Source: Burkholderia dolosa (GTDB lineage Bacteria > Pseudomonadota > Gammaproteobacteria > Burkholderiales > Burkholderiaceae). From it: DNA of 64,000 nt. The notes beneath the pieces are model-generated. The model was given only the letters and a program-made list of their open reading frames with translations, did no database searches and had not been told where the DNA came from. The DNA is taken from the NCBI RefSeq assembly GCF_902499135.1, contig NZ_CABVPR010000033.1:1-64000 (forward strand), read 5' to 3'. A program made the translations under genes and the position numbers. Shown one piece after another: positions 1 to 9,072 of this stretch; within the stretch, counting starts at the first letter, position 1, and each line of letters starts with the position of its first letter.

Positions 1-2
1 GG

Positions 3-1100
3 CCCGCCCGCGCTTCATCGTCCCGCTCGCGCGACGACGAAGCGCCGCCTCCGTCTTCCGGCACGCTGTGGGATGAACCGTCGCCGCCGGCCGCAGCGCC
101 GAAGCACGGCCGACGCCGGCGCGGCGTGCCGCCCGCGCCGATCTCCGACGACGTCGCGGCGCTGGCCGCCGCGCTGCCGCCGAACGTGCGGCTCGGCACG
201 TCGTCGTGGTACTTCCCCGGCTGGAACGGCATCGTGTTCGACGGCGACTTCGCGCAGACAAAGCTGTCGCGCGAAGGGCTCGAAGCGTACGGCGCGCATC
301 CGCTGCTCCGGAGCGTGAGCCTGGACCGCTCGTTCTACGGCCCGCTGTCGGTGGCCGACTATCTGCGCTACGCGCAACAGGTGCCCGACGACTTCCGCTT
401 CGTCGTGAAGGCGCCGGCGTCCGTCACCGACGCGGTCGTGCGCGGCCGGCGCGGCGAGCCGGAAGGGCCGAATCCGACCTTTCTCGACGCGCGGCTTGCC
501 ACCGACGAATTCGTGCAGCCCTGCATCGAAGGGCTCGGCAACAAGGCGGGCGTGCTCGTATTCCAGTTCTCGCCGCTGCCGGACCGGCTGCTCGCGGAGC
601 CGGCCGCGCTGATCGACCGGCTGTCCGCATTCTTCGCGGCGCTGCCGCCGCTGCCGCCTGATGCCGACGGCCCGCGCTATGCGATCGAGATTCGCGACGC
701 GAGCCTGCTGACGCCGCGCTTCATCCGCGCGCTGGCCGCGCTCGGCGTGCGGTACTGCGTCGGCCTGCACGCGCGCATGCCGGACCCGCTGCGGCAGGCC
801 GCGGCGCTCGCCCTGCTCGACGGCGACGCGCCGGGCCCGCTGATCGTGCGCTGGAGCCTGCACGGCGGCTTCAAGTACGAACAGGCGAAGGCGAAATACG
901 AACCGTTCGACAAGCTCGTCGACGAAGATCCGGCGACGCGCTCGGCGCTCGCCGAGCTGGCCGCGCGCTATGCGCTGGCCGGGCAGCCGGTGATCATCAC
1001 GATCAACAACAAGGCGGAAGGCTCCGCGCCGCTGTCGTGCATCGCGCTCGCGCGCGAGATCGCCGCCGCGTGCGCGCAGTTGCGCAGCGACGCGGCGTAG
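3..1100 (+). CDS. DUF72 (YecE-like) protein, 5' end outside window
   Basis: The protein belongs to the DUF72/YecE family, a TIM-barrel-like family of unknown biochemical role. The family-like stretch GTSSWYFPGW follows the variable N-terminus, and the C-terminal ITINNKAEGSAPLSC resembles the conserved nucleotide- or metal-pocket end of the family. The reading frame is open from base 3 with no stop, so the gene probably starts left of the window. The first in-frame start inside the window is a GTG at 126, which would give 324 residues. The segment before it is rich in Pro, Ser and Arg and looks like a low-complexity N-terminal tail rather than a leader. It converges with msrA across only 16 bases. 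Family assignment is firm; function is unknown. Confidence 0.85.
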   Translation, partial: PARASSSRSRDDEAPPPSSGTLWDEPSPPAAAPKHGRRRRGVPPAPISDDVAALAAALPPNVRLGTSSWYFPGWNGIVFDGDFAQTKLSREGLEAYGAHPLLRSVSLDRSFYGPLSVADYLRYAQQVPDDFRFVVKAPASVTDAVVRGRRGEPEGPNPTFLDARLATDEFVQPCIEGLGNKAGVLVFQFSPLPDRLLAEPAALIDRLSAFFAALPPLPPDADGPRYAIEIRDASLLTPRFIRALAALGVRYCVGLHARMPDPLRQAAALALLDGDAPGPLIVRWSLHGGFKYEQAKAKYEPFDKLVDEDPATRSALAELAARYALAGQPVIITINNKAEGSAPLSCIALAREIAAACAQLRSDAA

Positions 1101-1116
1101 GGTCGGTTCCCGCCGC

Positions 1117-1677
1117 TCACGCGCCGCGTTGCGACTTCAGCCGGTGCGCGAACTTCTGGCGGAATTTCGCGAGCTTCGGCCCGATCACGACCGAGCAGTA
1201 GCCCTGCCCCGGATTGCGCGCGTAATAGTTCTGGTGATAGTCCTCGGCCGGCCAGTAGTTGCCGTCGAGCGGCACGACCTGCGTGACGATCGGCTGTGCG
1301 AACACCTGCTCGCGCTCCAGCTCGCGAATCACGTCGAGCGCGGTGTCGCGCTGCGCGTCCGAATGCGTGAACACGACCGACCGATATTGCGTGCCGACGT
1401 CGTTGCCCTGCCGGTTCAGCTGCGTCGGATCGTGCGTCGCGAAGAAAATCTCGAGGATCTCGCGATAGCCGATGCGCGCGGGATCGAACGTCACGTTGAC
1501 GACCTCCGCGTGGCCCGTGTCGCCTTCGCACACGTCGCGATAACCGGGATTGCGCGTATGGCCGCCCGCGTAGCCGGACTGGACGGCGGTCACGCCGTCG
1601 ACGTCGAGAAACACCGCTTCCGTGCACCAGAAGCATCCGCCGCCCAATGTCGCGGTTTCAAGCATGTCGTTCACCAT
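1117..1677 (-). CDS. msrA: Peptide-methionine (S)-S-oxide reductase MsrA
   Basis: MsrA reduces the S epimer of methionine sulfoxide in free methionine and damaged proteins, with electrons from thioredoxin. The 186-residue protein has the signature GGGCFWC near its N-terminus, with C15 as the catalytic cysteine, followed by the family's YAGG and GHAEVV motifs and the late DYHQNYYARNPGQGYC segment. Length and motif order match stand-alone cytosolic MsrA. It is monocistronic on this strand, converging with the DUF72 gene and divergent from the selenium-binding protein gene. Methionine sulfoxide repair beside a probable sulfur-compound oxidase may be only coincidence. Confidence 0.96.
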   Translation of the reverse strand: MVNDMLETATLGGGCFWCTEAVFLDVDGVTAVQSGYAGGHTRNPGYRDVCEGDTGHAEVVNVTFDPARIGYREILEIFFATHDPTQLNRQGNDVGTQYRSVVFTHSDAQRDTALDVIRELEREQVFAQPIVTQVVPLDGNYWPAEDYHQNYYARNPGQGYCSVVIGPKLAKFRQKFAHRLKSQRGA

Positions 1678-2028
1678 GAAATCAGCACCTCGTTGATCAC
1701 AGGGGCAGGCGCCCGTGCGCCCGTCCCACCGAACCGTGTCGCCGGCTGCCGTCCGTGCGGACGACGCGGCACGCCGCCCAGTATCTCACTCGCGCGCGAA
1801 GCCGGCAGGCAGCGGCGTGCGCAGCACCCGCCCGTCGTGCGTTTCTCGCCTACACTTGCAGGCACGCGCGACGCGACGACGATCGCGCTCCACGCGGCAT
1901 CACGCGCAATCGTCCGCCGAAACATCGATACGGATGCCTTAACAGATACCGACGCGTCGTCGGCGCCGCTACGCACGCGCGCAGCGAATAGCGCGCACGA
2001 GATTCCGTTCAACCGAGAGGGCTTCACC
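1678..2028. other. Divergent intergenic region msrA / selenium-binding protein gene
   Basis: This 351-base region separates the start of msrA from the ATG at 2029 and must hold both promoters. I see no convincing open frame on either strand. A purine-rich GAGAGGG lies just before the ATG at 2029 and is a plausible ribosome binding site. No clear operator palindrome was recognised. Confidence 0.5.
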
Positions 2029-3435
2029 ATGAGCATGCGGCCTGACCCGACGTTTTACGCTTCGCCGGAACTTGCGATGCAGGCACCGGCGGAAGAATTT
2101 GCCTATACGTTGTTGCTGAGCCCCGATTTTTCCAGACCCGACGCGCTCGCGGTGATCGACGTGAAGCGCGGCTCGCCCACATACGGAAAAATCGTCCGCA
2201 CGGTGACGATGCCGAATACCGGCGACGAGTTTCACCACTTCGGATGGAATGCCTGTTCGTCGGCGCTGTCGCCGCTGACCGGTCATGCGTTTCTCGAACG
2301 CCGCTTCCTGATCGTTCCGGGCCTGCGCTCGTCGCGCGTGTACGTGATCGACACGAAGCCGCATCCGACGCAGGCGCGCATCCACCGGATCGTCGAATCC
2401 GACGAGATCTTCGCGAAGACCGGCTATTCCCGGCCGCACACCGTGCACTGCGGCCCCGAAGGCATCTACGTGAGCACGCTCGGCGGCGCAGGCAAGGACG
2501 GCACCGACGGGCCGCCCGGCATCTTCATCATGGATTGCGAGACGTTCGACGTGCTCGGCCGCTGGGAGATCGATCGCGGCCCGCAGGACAAGCACTACGA
2601 CTTCTGGTGGAACCTGCCGCGCGACTACATGGTGTCGAGCGAATGGGCGCTGCCGCCGCAGTTCGAGAACGGGATCGTGCCGGAAGACCTGCTCGCGAAC
2701 CGCTATGGACACCGGCTGCATTTCTGGGACTTGCGTGCGCGCCGCCACGTGCAGACGATCGATCTCGGCGCGCAGCATCAGATGGCGCTCGAAGTGCGTC
2801 CCGCGCACGATCCGGCGCGCGAATACGGGTTCGTCGGCGTCGTGGTCGATACGACGAATCTCGAAGGATCGATCTGGACCTGGTGGCGCGAAGGCGGCAA
2901 GTTCCATGCGAAAAAGACCGCGACGATCGCGGCCGAACCGGCCGCGGCCGACGAACTGCCGCCGCTGTTGAAGTCGTTCGGCGCCGTGCCGCCGCTCGTC
3001 ACCGACATCGACCTGTCGCTCGACGACCGTTTCCTGTACGTGTCGTGCTGGGGCACCGGCGAGATGCGCCAATACGACGTGTCGGATCCGCACAACCCGG
3101 TGCTGGCCGGTTCGGTGCGCATCGGCGGCATCGCGCGCCGCACGCCGCATCCGAACGGCCGCGCCTTCGCCGGCGGTCCGCAGATGGTCGAGATCAGCCG
3201 CGACGGACGGCGCGTGTACTGGACGAACTCGCTGTACTCGACATGGGACGACCAGTTCTACCCGGACGGCGTGCCGGCCGCGCAAGTGCTCGCGGATGCG
3301 GGGCCGCAGGGCGGGCTGACGCTCGCCGACGATTATTGGGTCGAGTTCCCCGACGGCTATCGCGCGCACCAGATCCGGCTCGAAGGCGGCGACTGCTCGA
3401 CCGACTCGTTCTGCTATCCGTCGGTCTCGCGTTGA
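2029..3435 (+). CDS. Selenium-binding protein SBP56 / methanethiol oxidase family
   Basis: This 468-residue protein belongs to the SBP56 family. Characterised bacterial members (MtoX) are copper-dependent methanethiol oxidases that make formaldehyde, hydrogen sulfide and hydrogen peroxide; human SELENBP1 has the same activity. Visible family landmarks are HHFGWNACSS near residue 70, RPHTVHCGPEGIYVSTLGG near residue 140, HPNGRAFAGGPQ near residue 370, and the C-terminal EGGDCSTDSFCYPS. The frame stays open far upstream, but the protein-like sequence begins at MSMRPDPTFYASPE, which has GAGAGGG before it, so I chose that ATG. No signal peptide is obvious, unlike periplasmic MtoX proteins. The stop codon overlaps the next gene's TTG start. 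Substrate is inferred from the family only. Confidence 0.85.
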   Translation: MSMRPDPTFYASPELAMQAPAEEFAYTLLLSPDFSRPDALAVIDVKRGSPTYGKIVRTVTMPNTGDEFHHFGWNACSSALSPLTGHAFLERRFLIVPGLRSSRVYVIDTKPHPTQARIHRIVESDEIFAKTGYSRPHTVHCGPEGIYVSTLGGAGKDGTDGPPGIFIMDCETFDVLGRWEIDRGPQDKHYDFWWNLPRDYMVSSEWALPPQFENGIVPEDLLANRYGHRLHFWDLRARRHVQTIDLGAQHQMALEVRPAHDPAREYGFVGVVVDTTNLEGSIWTWWREGGKFHAKKTATIAAEPAAADELPPLLKSFGAVPPLVTDIDLSLDDRFLYVSCWGTGEMRQYDVSDPHNPVLAGSVRIGGIARRTPHPNGRAFAGGPQMVEISRDGRRVYWTNSLYSTWDDQFYPDGVPAAQVLADAGPQGGLTLADDYWVEFPDGYRAHQIRLEGGDCSTDSFCYPSVSR

Positions 3436-4103
3436 GCGGCAACCTCTCATCGTCCACGCAGTTCGCGCTGTGGGCGGCCGTGCTCGCGAGCGGCGTCTAT
3501 CACGGCTCGAATCCGGCGATGGGCTGGCCGCTCGCGGTGGCGAACGGGCTGATGACGCGCCGCGGCAGCGCGCTCGCGGCGGCGCTCGGCTATCTCGCGC
3601 TCGGACACGCGCTCGCCGTACTCGCGGTGATGCTGCCGTTCGGGCTGCTCGCCGCGCTGCTCGCGTGGCAATCGGCGATCCGGATCGGCGCGGGCGCGCT
3701 GGTGATCGGCTTCGGCGTCGCGCTGCTGATTCGTCGCCGGCATCCGCGCGCGCTCGCGCGGATTGCGCCGACACGGCTCGCGCTGTGGTCGTTCGCAGTC
3801 GCGATCGCGCATGGCGCCGGGCTGATGCTGGTGCCGATCTATCTCGGGCTGTGCGGGCTCGACGCGGATGCCGGCCACCGTGCGGCGACCGCGCTCGTCG
3901 ACGCGGACCTCGGAATGGCGCTCGTCGTCGCGGCCGTACACGCGACCGCGATGATCGCCGCCGGCGGCACGCTCGCGTGGATCGTCTACCGCCATGTCGG
4001 GCTGAAGTTCGTGTCGCGGAGCTGGTTCAATCTCGACGCGGTGTGGGCGTCGAGCCTGATCGTGACGGGCGCGCTCGCGCTCGGGCTGGCAGCCGCGCGA
4101 TAG
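3432..4103 (+). CDS. Small polytopic membrane protein coupled to the SBP56 gene
   Basis: This is a hydrophobic protein of about 223 residues with roughly six predicted membrane spans, among them a segment near residues 55-75 (LALGHALAVLAVMLPFG) and one at the C-terminus. An early YHGSNPAMGWPLAVANGL segment with a His carries the most distinctive polar residues. It is loosely reminiscent of HupE/UreJ/NicO-type metal permeases, but their HPxxGxDH signature is absent, so I do not assign a substrate. The likely start is a TTG at 3432 that overlaps the upstream stop by four bases (TTGA), which implies translational coupling. A later start inside the first span is possible. Partnership with SBP56 is inferred from the overlap. 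Confidence 0.7.
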   Translation: MSGNLSSSTQFALWAAVLASGVYHGSNPAMGWPLAVANGLMTRRGSALAAALGYLALGHALAVLAVMLPFGLLAALLAWQSAIRIGAGALVIGFGVALLIRRRHPRALARIAPTRLALWSFAVAIAHGAGLMLVPIYLGLCGLDADAGHRAATALVDADLGMALVVAAVHATAMIAAGGTLAWIVYRHVGLKFVSRSWFNLDAVWASSLIVTGALALGLAAAR

Positions 4104-4285
4104 CGCGGGCGCGGACCGCGGCACGCGAAAGCGCAGCGCCCGACGAAAACGCAGCGGAACGCCGGCGTGTGCGCCGCGCACCACGACGCGCGGCCGCGTC
4201 GCGGCAGTGTTCGCTACGTCACCCTGCCCGCTCGATGCGCGGCCCGGCCGGGTCCGGCGCGTCCGATTCCGCTAAAATCGGGCCC

Positions 4286-4393
4286 ATGCGAACCTTTTCC
4301 CGCTCGACCGCCTTGTCGCCTTTCGTCCGCTTCGCCCGCCGCATCCGCCGTGCGCCGCGCCTGTCCGTTTCGTTCGGGATGATTGCACGATGA
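4286..4393 (+). CDS. Possible 35-codon leader ORF overlapping the flavin reductase start
   Basis: A short frame from ATG 4286 runs to a TGA at 4391-4393 that overlaps the ATG of the flavin reductase in the form ATGA. The peptide is Arg-rich and has no recognisable domain. A TAAAAT at 4273-4278 would make a -10 element very close to this ATG. The downstream gene has only a weak ribosome binding site, so the leader may couple its translation. It may equally be a chance frame in GC-rich DNA. Confidence 0.25.
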   Translation: MRTFSRSTALSPFVRFARRIRRAPRLSVSFGMIAR

Positions 4394-4896
4394 GCCGCGC
4401 CAACCCGCCGGATTTCGATTCGGTCGCCTTCCGCCAGGCGCTCGGCCAGTTCGCGACGGGCGTGACCGTGATCACGACGCGCGCACCGTCCGGGCAATTG
4501 ATCGGCATCACCGCGAGCTCGTTCAACTCGGTGTCGCTCGACCCGCCGCTCGTGCTGTGGAGCCTCGCGCACAAATCGGCGTCGACGCCCGTGTTCCGCA
4601 CCAACAGTCATTACGTCGTCAACGTGCTCGCCGCGTCGCAGCTCGACCTGTGCAAGCGCTTCTCGACCTACAAGGGCGACCGCTTCGAAGGCATCGCGCA
4701 CGTGGCCGGCAATTCCGGCATGCCGGTGCTCGACGGCGCGCTCGCGTGGTTCGAATGCCACAACCGCAGCCGCTACGACGAGGGCGACCACGTGATCTTC
4801 GTCGGCGAAGTGGAGCGCTGCGGCGTGCGTGCATGCGACGCCGCGCCGCCGCTCGTGTTCCACGGCGGCGGCTTCCACGGCCTCACACCGCTTTGA
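4390..4896 (+). CDS. Flavin reductase family protein (FMN-binding split barrel)
   Basis: The 168-residue protein has the flavin reductase signature FRQALGQFATGVTVITT followed by GITASSFNSVSLDPPLVLW, which forms the FMN site of the HpaC/FRP-like split barrel. The late DHVIFVGEVE segment is also typical. Such enzymes pass electrons from NAD(P)H to free FMN or FAD for a partner monooxygenase, but no monooxygenase is adjacent here, so the partner is unknown. Its 3' end overlaps the convergent kynR gene by 14 bases. Upstream bases 4104-4389 contain no larger gene, only the possible leader listed separately. Confidence 0.9.
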   Translation: MSRANPPDFDSVAFRQALGQFATGVTVITTRAPSGQLIGITASSFNSVSLDPPLVLWSLAHKSASTPVFRTNSHYVVNVLAASQLDLCKRFSTYKGDRFEGIAHVAGNSGMPVLDGALAWFECHNRSRYDEGDHVIFVGEVERCGVRACDAAPPLVFHGGGFHGLTPL

Positions 4897-5383
4897 TCGC
4901 ACCGGTGCGCGCAAGCCCGACCGGCGCGCCCGCTTCGTCCTTCAGCGTCTGCAGCACGATGTTCGAACGGATGTCCATCACGCCCGGCGCCTTGTACAGC
5001 CGGTTCAGCACGAAATCCGAATAGTGCTTGAGGTTGTGCGCGAGCACGCGCAGCAGATAGTGGCTCTCGCCGGTCACGACAAATGCGCCGATCACCTCCG
5101 GCCATTCGCGCAGCGCCTCGGCGAACCGTTCGTGCCACTGGTTCTCCTCGTTGCGCATCGACACCTGCACGAACGCCTCGAGCTCGAAGCCGAGCTTCTC
5201 GCGGCTCAGGCACGCGCGATAGTGCTCGATCACGCCCTGCTCCTCGAGCAGGCGCATGCGGCGCAGGCAGGCCGACGGTGAAAGCGAGATACGTTCCGCC
5301 AAGTCGAGATTGCTGATTCTGCCTTCCTCCTGCAGGACGGCGAGAATCCGGCAGTCGGTGGCATCGAGCGTGATCGCGTGCAT
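4883..5383 (-). CDS. kynR: Lrp/AsnC-family regulator, probable KynR
   Basis: This is a 166-residue regulator with the Lrp/AsnC layout: an N-terminal winged helix-turn-helix ([40 protein letters not shown]) and a C-terminal RAM ligand-binding domain. It is transcribed divergently from kynB. In Pseudomonas and Burkholderia an Lrp-type protein in this position (KynR) activates kynBUA when kynurenine is present. Identity as KynR is inferred from family plus position. The gene overlaps the convergent flavin reductase by 14 bases. Confidence 0.85.
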   Translation of the reverse strand: MHAITLDATDCRILAVLQEEGRISNLDLAERISLSPSACLRRMRLLEEQGVIEHYRACLSREKLGFELEAFVQVSMRNEENQWHERFAEALREWPEVIGAFVVTGESHYLLRVLAHNLKHYSDFVLNRLYKAPGVMDIRSNIVLQTLKDEAGAPVGLARTGAIKAV

Positions 5384-5513
5384 TTTTGGTCCCCCTTTTC
5401 CGTCTGATTCGAATTATCTGCCAATCGGGCGGATTGTCCATGTTTATTTCGCAAGCACTTTCTGCGAGCGTCCGCCTATCATTCGAAGGATCGATTCACC
5501 GATTCGTCATGGC
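5384..5513. promoter_or_regulatory. kynR-kynB divergent control region
   Basis: The 130-base region between the two starts is noticeably less GC-rich than the flanking genes. It holds an inverted repeat CAATC-GGGCG-GATTG at 5422-5436 and a small palindrome ATTCGAAT at 5407-5414. Lrp-type proteins bind loosely palindromic A/T-containing sites, so these are candidate KynR sites. Nothing in the sequence alone proves binding. Confidence 0.45.
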
Positions 5514-6155
5514 ATGGACACACTCTGGGACATCTCGCCGCCGATCAGCCCCGCAACCCCCGTATGGCCGGGCGACACGCCGGTTTCGGTCGAACGCGTG
5601 TGGCGGATGGAGGCCGGCTCGCCGGTCAACGTCGCGCGCGTGACGCTGTCGCCGCACACCGGCGCGCACTGCGATGCGCCGCTGCATTACGACGCCGACG
5701 GCGCGCCGATCGGCGCGGTGCCGCTCGACACCTATGTCGGCCCGTGTCGCGTGATTCACTGCATCGGCGCGGCGCCGCTCGTGCAGCCGGCCGACGTCGC
5801 GGCCGCGCTCGACGGCGTGCCGCCGCGCGTGCTGCTGCGCACGTACGCGAATGCGCCGACCGCGCACTGGGACAGCGCGTTCTGCGCGGTCGCACCGGAC
5901 ACCGTCGATCTGCTTGCCGCGCACGGCGTGAAGCTGATCGGCATCGACACGCCGTCGCTCGATCCGCAGGAATCGAAGACGATGGACGCGCACCGCCGCG
6001 TGCGCGCGCACCGGATGGCGATCCTCGAAGGGATCGTGCTCGACGAGGTGCCGCCCGGCGACTACGAGCTGATCGCGCTGCCGCTGAAGTTCGCGACGCT
6101 CGACGCGAGCCCCGTGCGCGCGGTGCTGCGCGCGCTGTCCGCACGCGCTTCCTGA
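5514..6155 (+). CDS. kynB: Arylformamidase (kynurenine formamidase) KynB
   Basis: KynB hydrolyses N-formyl-L-kynurenine to kynurenine and formate, the second step of tryptophan breakdown to anthranilate. The protein is 213 residues and belongs to the bacterial metal-dependent cyclase-like family. The metal-ligand motif [12 protein letters not shown] is near residue 45, and the later [19 protein letters not shown] completes the active site. The start chosen ([13 protein letters not shown]) matches the usual N-terminus; the frame stays open upstream but that part is not protein-like. First gene of kynB-kynU-kynA, divergent from kynR. Confidence 0.95.
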   Translation: MDTLWDISPPISPATPVWPGDTPVSVERVWRMEAGSPVNVARVTLSPHTGAHCDAPLHYDADGAPIGAVPLDTYVGPCRVIHCIGAAPLVQPADVAAALDGVPPRVLLRTYANAPTAHWDSAFCAVAPDTVDLLAAHGVKLIGIDTPSLDPQESKTMDAHRRVRAHRMAILEGIVLDEVPPGDYELIALPLKFATLDASPVRAVLRALSARAS

Positions 6156-6188
6156 CTCCTCCGATCATTCCGACCCACGACCTACATC

Positions 6189-7442
6189 ATGATCCACACC
6201 CGTGAAGACGCGCTCGCGCTCGATCGCGACGACCCGCTCGCCCCGCTGCGCGACCAGTTCGCGCTGCCCGACGGCGTGATCTACCTCGACGGCAACTCGC
6301 TCGGCGCGCAGCCTCGCGCATCCGCCGAGCGCGCGCAGCAGGTGATCGGCGCCGAATGGGGCGAAGGCCTGATCCGCAGCTGGAACACGGCCGGCTGGTT
6401 CTCGCTGCCGCGCCGCCTCGGCGACAAGCTGGCGACGCTGATCGGCGGCGCGCCGGGCGAAACCGTCGTGACCGACACCATTTCGATCAACCTGTTCAAG
6501 CTGCTGTCGGCGATGCTGCGCTATCAGGCCGAACGCGCGCCCGAGCGCCGCGTGATCGTGTCGGAGCGTTCGAACTTCCCGACCGACCTCTATATCGCGC
6601 AAGGGCTCATCGAGCAGCTCGGCGGCGACTACAAACTGCGCCTGATCGACGATCCCGCCGAGCTGCCCGACGCGCTCGGCCCGGACACCGCCGTCGCGAT
6701 GATCACGCACGTGAACTACCGCACCGGCTACATGCACGACATGGCCGCCGTCACGCAGCTCGCGCACGATGCGGGCGCGCTGATGCTGTGGGATCTCGCG
6801 CACTCGGCCGGCGCGGTGCCGGTCGATCTGAACACCGCACGCGCGGACGGCGCGGTCGGCTGCACGTACAAGTATCTGAACGGTGGCCCCGGCTCGCCGG
6901 CGTTCGTGTGGGTGCCGCAGCGCCACCACGCGCATTTCTCGCAGCCGCTGTCCGGCTGGTGGGGCCATCGCGCGCCATTCGCGATGCAGCCCGGCTTCGC
7001 GCCCGACCCTGGCATCGCGCGCTTCCTGTGCGGCACGCAGCCGATCGTGTCGATGTCGGTGGTCGAATGCGGGCTCGACGTGTTCCTGCAGACCGACATG
7101 CAGGCGATCCGTCGCAAGTCGCTCGCGCTGGCCGACGCGTTCATCGCGCTCGTCGAGGCGCGCTGCGCGGGCCGCTCGCTGAAGCTCGTCACGCCGCGCG
7201 CGCACCATCAGCGCGGTTCGCAGGCGAGCTTCGAGCATCCGCACGGCTATGAAGTGATGCAGGCGCTGATCGCGCGCGGCGTGATCGGCGACTACCGCGA
7301 GCCGTACGTGCTGCGCTTCGGCTTCACGCCGCTCTATACGCGCTTCGTCGACGTGTGGGATGCCGTCGAGACGCTGCGCGAGATTCTGGACACCGACGCA
7401 TGGAAGGCGCCCGAGTTCGCGGAGCGCGGCGCGGTGACCTGA
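6189..7442 (+). CDS. kynU: Kynureninase KynU
   Basis: This PLP-dependent enzyme cleaves L-kynurenine to anthranilate and L-alanine. It is 417 residues, the usual length. The early [11 protein letters not shown] motif is a hallmark, and the cofactor-binding lysine lies in [15 protein letters not shown] at about K228. The segment [14 protein letters not shown] just before it supplies the aspartate that contacts the PLP ring nitrogen. It lies 33 bases after kynB and 62 bases before kynA in one likely operon. Confidence 0.97.
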   Translation: MIHTREDALALDRDDPLAPLRDQFALPDGVIYLDGNSLGAQPRASAERAQQVIGAEWGEGLIRSWNTAGWFSLPRRLGDKLATLIGGAPGETVVTDTISINLFKLLSAMLRYQAERAPERRVIVSERSNFPTDLYIAQGLIEQLGGDYKLRLIDDPAELPDALGPDTAVAMITHVNYRTGYMHDMAAVTQLAHDAGALMLWDLAHSAGAVPVDLNTARADGAVGCTYKYLNGGPGSPAFVWVPQRHHAHFSQPLSGWWGHRAPFAMQPGFAPDPGIARFLCGTQPIVSMSVVECGLDVFLQTDMQAIRRKSLALADAFIALVEARCAGRSLKLVTPRAHHQRGSQASFEHPHGYEVMQALIARGVIGDYREPYVLRFGFTPLYTRFVDVWDAVETLREILDTDAWKAPEFAERGAVT

Positions 7443-7504
7443 TCGGCCGACGCCCGCACGCGCCCACGCGTGCCGCGGGCCGTCCTTCAATCCTGGAGAA
7501 AGTC

Positions 7505-8455
7505 GTGAATTCTGGTCATATGCAACCGCCGGGCGGCGACGCGCCGGCCGGCTGCCCGTTCTCGGGCGCACGTGCGGGCGCGCCCGCGCATGCCGCGCAC
7601 GAAGCGCCGCACGTGCCGGGCGATGCCGGCGACGAAACCGGCTGGCACAACGCGCAGCTCGATTTTTCGAAGTCGATGAGCTACGGCGACTACCTGTCGC
7701 TGAATGCGATTCTGAACGCGCAGCATCCGCTGTCGCCCGATCACAACGAGATGCTGTTCATCATCCAGCATCAGACGAGCGAGCTGTGGATGAAGCTCGC
7801 GCTGTTCGAACTGCGCGCGGCACTCGACGCGGTCCGGCGCGACGCGCTGCCGCCCGCGTTCAAGATGCTCGCGCGCGTGTCGCGGATCCTCGAGCAGCTC
7901 GTGCAGGCGTGGAACGTCCTGTCGACGATGACGCCGTCCGAGTACTCGGCGATGCGACCGTATCTCGGCCAGTCGTCGGGCTTCCAGTCGTACCAGTACC
8001 GGCAGCTCGAATTCCTGCTCGGCAACAAGAACGCGCAGATGCTGCAGCCGCACGCGCACCGGCCCGACATCCTCGAACAGGTGCGCGCGACACTCGACGC
8101 GCCGTCGTTCTACGACGAGGTCGTGCGTCTGCTCGCGCGGCGCGGGTTCCCGATCGCGCCGTCGCGGCTCGACCGCGACTGGCGACAGCCGACGCAGCAC
8201 GACGAAACCGTCGAAGCCGCGTGGCTCGAGGTGTACCGTCATCCGCAGCAGCACTGGGAGCTGTACGAGATGGCCGAGGAGCTCGTCGATCTCGAGGACG
8301 CGTTCCGCCAGTGGCGCTTCCGGCACGTGACGACGGTCGAGCGCATCATCGGCTTCAAGCAGGGCACCGGCGGCACGAGCGGCGCTCCGTATCTGCGCAA
8401 GATGCTCGACGTCGTGCTGTTCCCGGAGCTGTGGCACGTGCGCACGACGCTGTGA
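7505..8455 (+). CDS. kynA: Tryptophan 2,3-dioxygenase KynA
   Basis: This heme enzyme opens the indole ring of L-tryptophan to N-formylkynurenine, the first step of the pathway, although its gene is last in the operon. Typical motifs are [22 protein letters not shown] for substrate contact, and [21 protein letters not shown], which contains the proximal heme histidine. I prefer the GTG at 7505 because GGAGA lies about seven bases before it; the ATG at 7520 is further from that site. The N-terminal 40 residues (Pro/Ala/His-rich) are a variable extension often seen in Burkholderia. Confidence 0.95.
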   Translation: MNSGHMQPPGGDAPAGCPFSGARAGAPAHAAHEAPHVPGDAGDETGWHNAQLDFSKSMSYGDYLSLNAILNAQHPLSPDHNEMLFIIQHQTSELWMKLALFELRAALDAVRRDALPPAFKMLARVSRILEQLVQAWNVLSTMTPSEYSAMRPYLGQSSGFQSYQYRQLEFLLGNKNAQMLQPHAHRPDILEQVRATLDAPSFYDEVVRLLARRGFPIAPSRLDRDWRQPTQHDETVEAAWLEVYRHPQQHWELYEMAEELVDLEDAFRQWRFRHVTTVERIIGFKQGTGGTSGAPYLRKMLDVVLFPELWHVRTTL

Positions 8456-9072
8456 TGCACGTCGTCGGCCTGCCGTCGCGGTGACGCGCGGGCCGTTCGT
8501 CGCCGCGTCGCACCGCGCGCGACGGCGACGGTCGGTGCCGCCGCACCGCGACCAGCGCCACGCGCACCGCCGTAATCGGCGGCGCCGACGCCCGGTACAC
8601 CACGTGCGGAACCGCCGGGCCGATCTTCACGTCGACATTCCCGCAAAGTGCGTGAGACCGCCTCGCCGCGCGGCTCGATTGGCGGTCGGATCGGCTCATG
8701 CGCTCCATCGCAAGAGCGCGCCGACAATACTGGCGAAATCGTCGTCATTCCGCCGTGCGGTCAGCAAAGCTGCCGCCATATCGTTGCCGCGCCGCAGCAT
8801 CCACGGCGCTCGGCGTCGCCCGATCGTCAAGACCCGCAGGATCGGCACAAACCGACGCGCGCACCCTGCTCCCCTGTCCGCTTTACGGGCTCCGGCGGCA
8901 ACCGCAAACCGCCGCCGCAACGCACCATCGAAATCCGGCGTCCGTGCCTTGACTTTCGCTCACCCGAATACGATCATTCGCTCACACTCAGAGCAAAAGA
9001 TCGTATTCGATAGCGCGGATCGCGGGTCAAACGGCCAACCGACCGGGATCCGTCCGCGCCAGGAGACACCGG
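8456..9072. other. 617-base intergenic region between kynA and dalD
   Basis: No complete gene is supported here. On the minus strand, about 8540-8645 reads as a codon-biased peptide (VDVKIGPAVPHVVYRASAPP) that could be a fragment of a decayed gene, but it has no recognisable family. The right end holds the polyol promoter and its palindrome (separate entries). No U-tract terminator was seen after kynA. Confidence 0.4.
8965..9009. promoter_or_regulatory. Polyol operator before dalD
   Basis: A perfect 11-base inverted repeat, CGAATACGATC at 8965-8975 and GATCGTATTCG at 8999-9009, flanks a 23-base centre. The sequence TTCGCTCAC occurs at 8955-8963 and again at 8977-8985, 22 bases (two helical turns) apart. 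Bases 8971-9003 match the reverse complement of 24961-24993, before the ABC transporter operon, at 27 of 33 positions. A SorC-type regulator is encoded three genes downstream and is the obvious candidate to bind both. The repeat is seen directly; the regulator is inferred. Confidence 0.7.

Noticed and set aside
8355-8748. Minus-strand gene overlapping the 3' end of kynA
   Set aside because: Only a short stretch is protein-like; most of the frame overlaps kynA in antisense or is Arg-rich noise. Kept only as a possible gene fragment.
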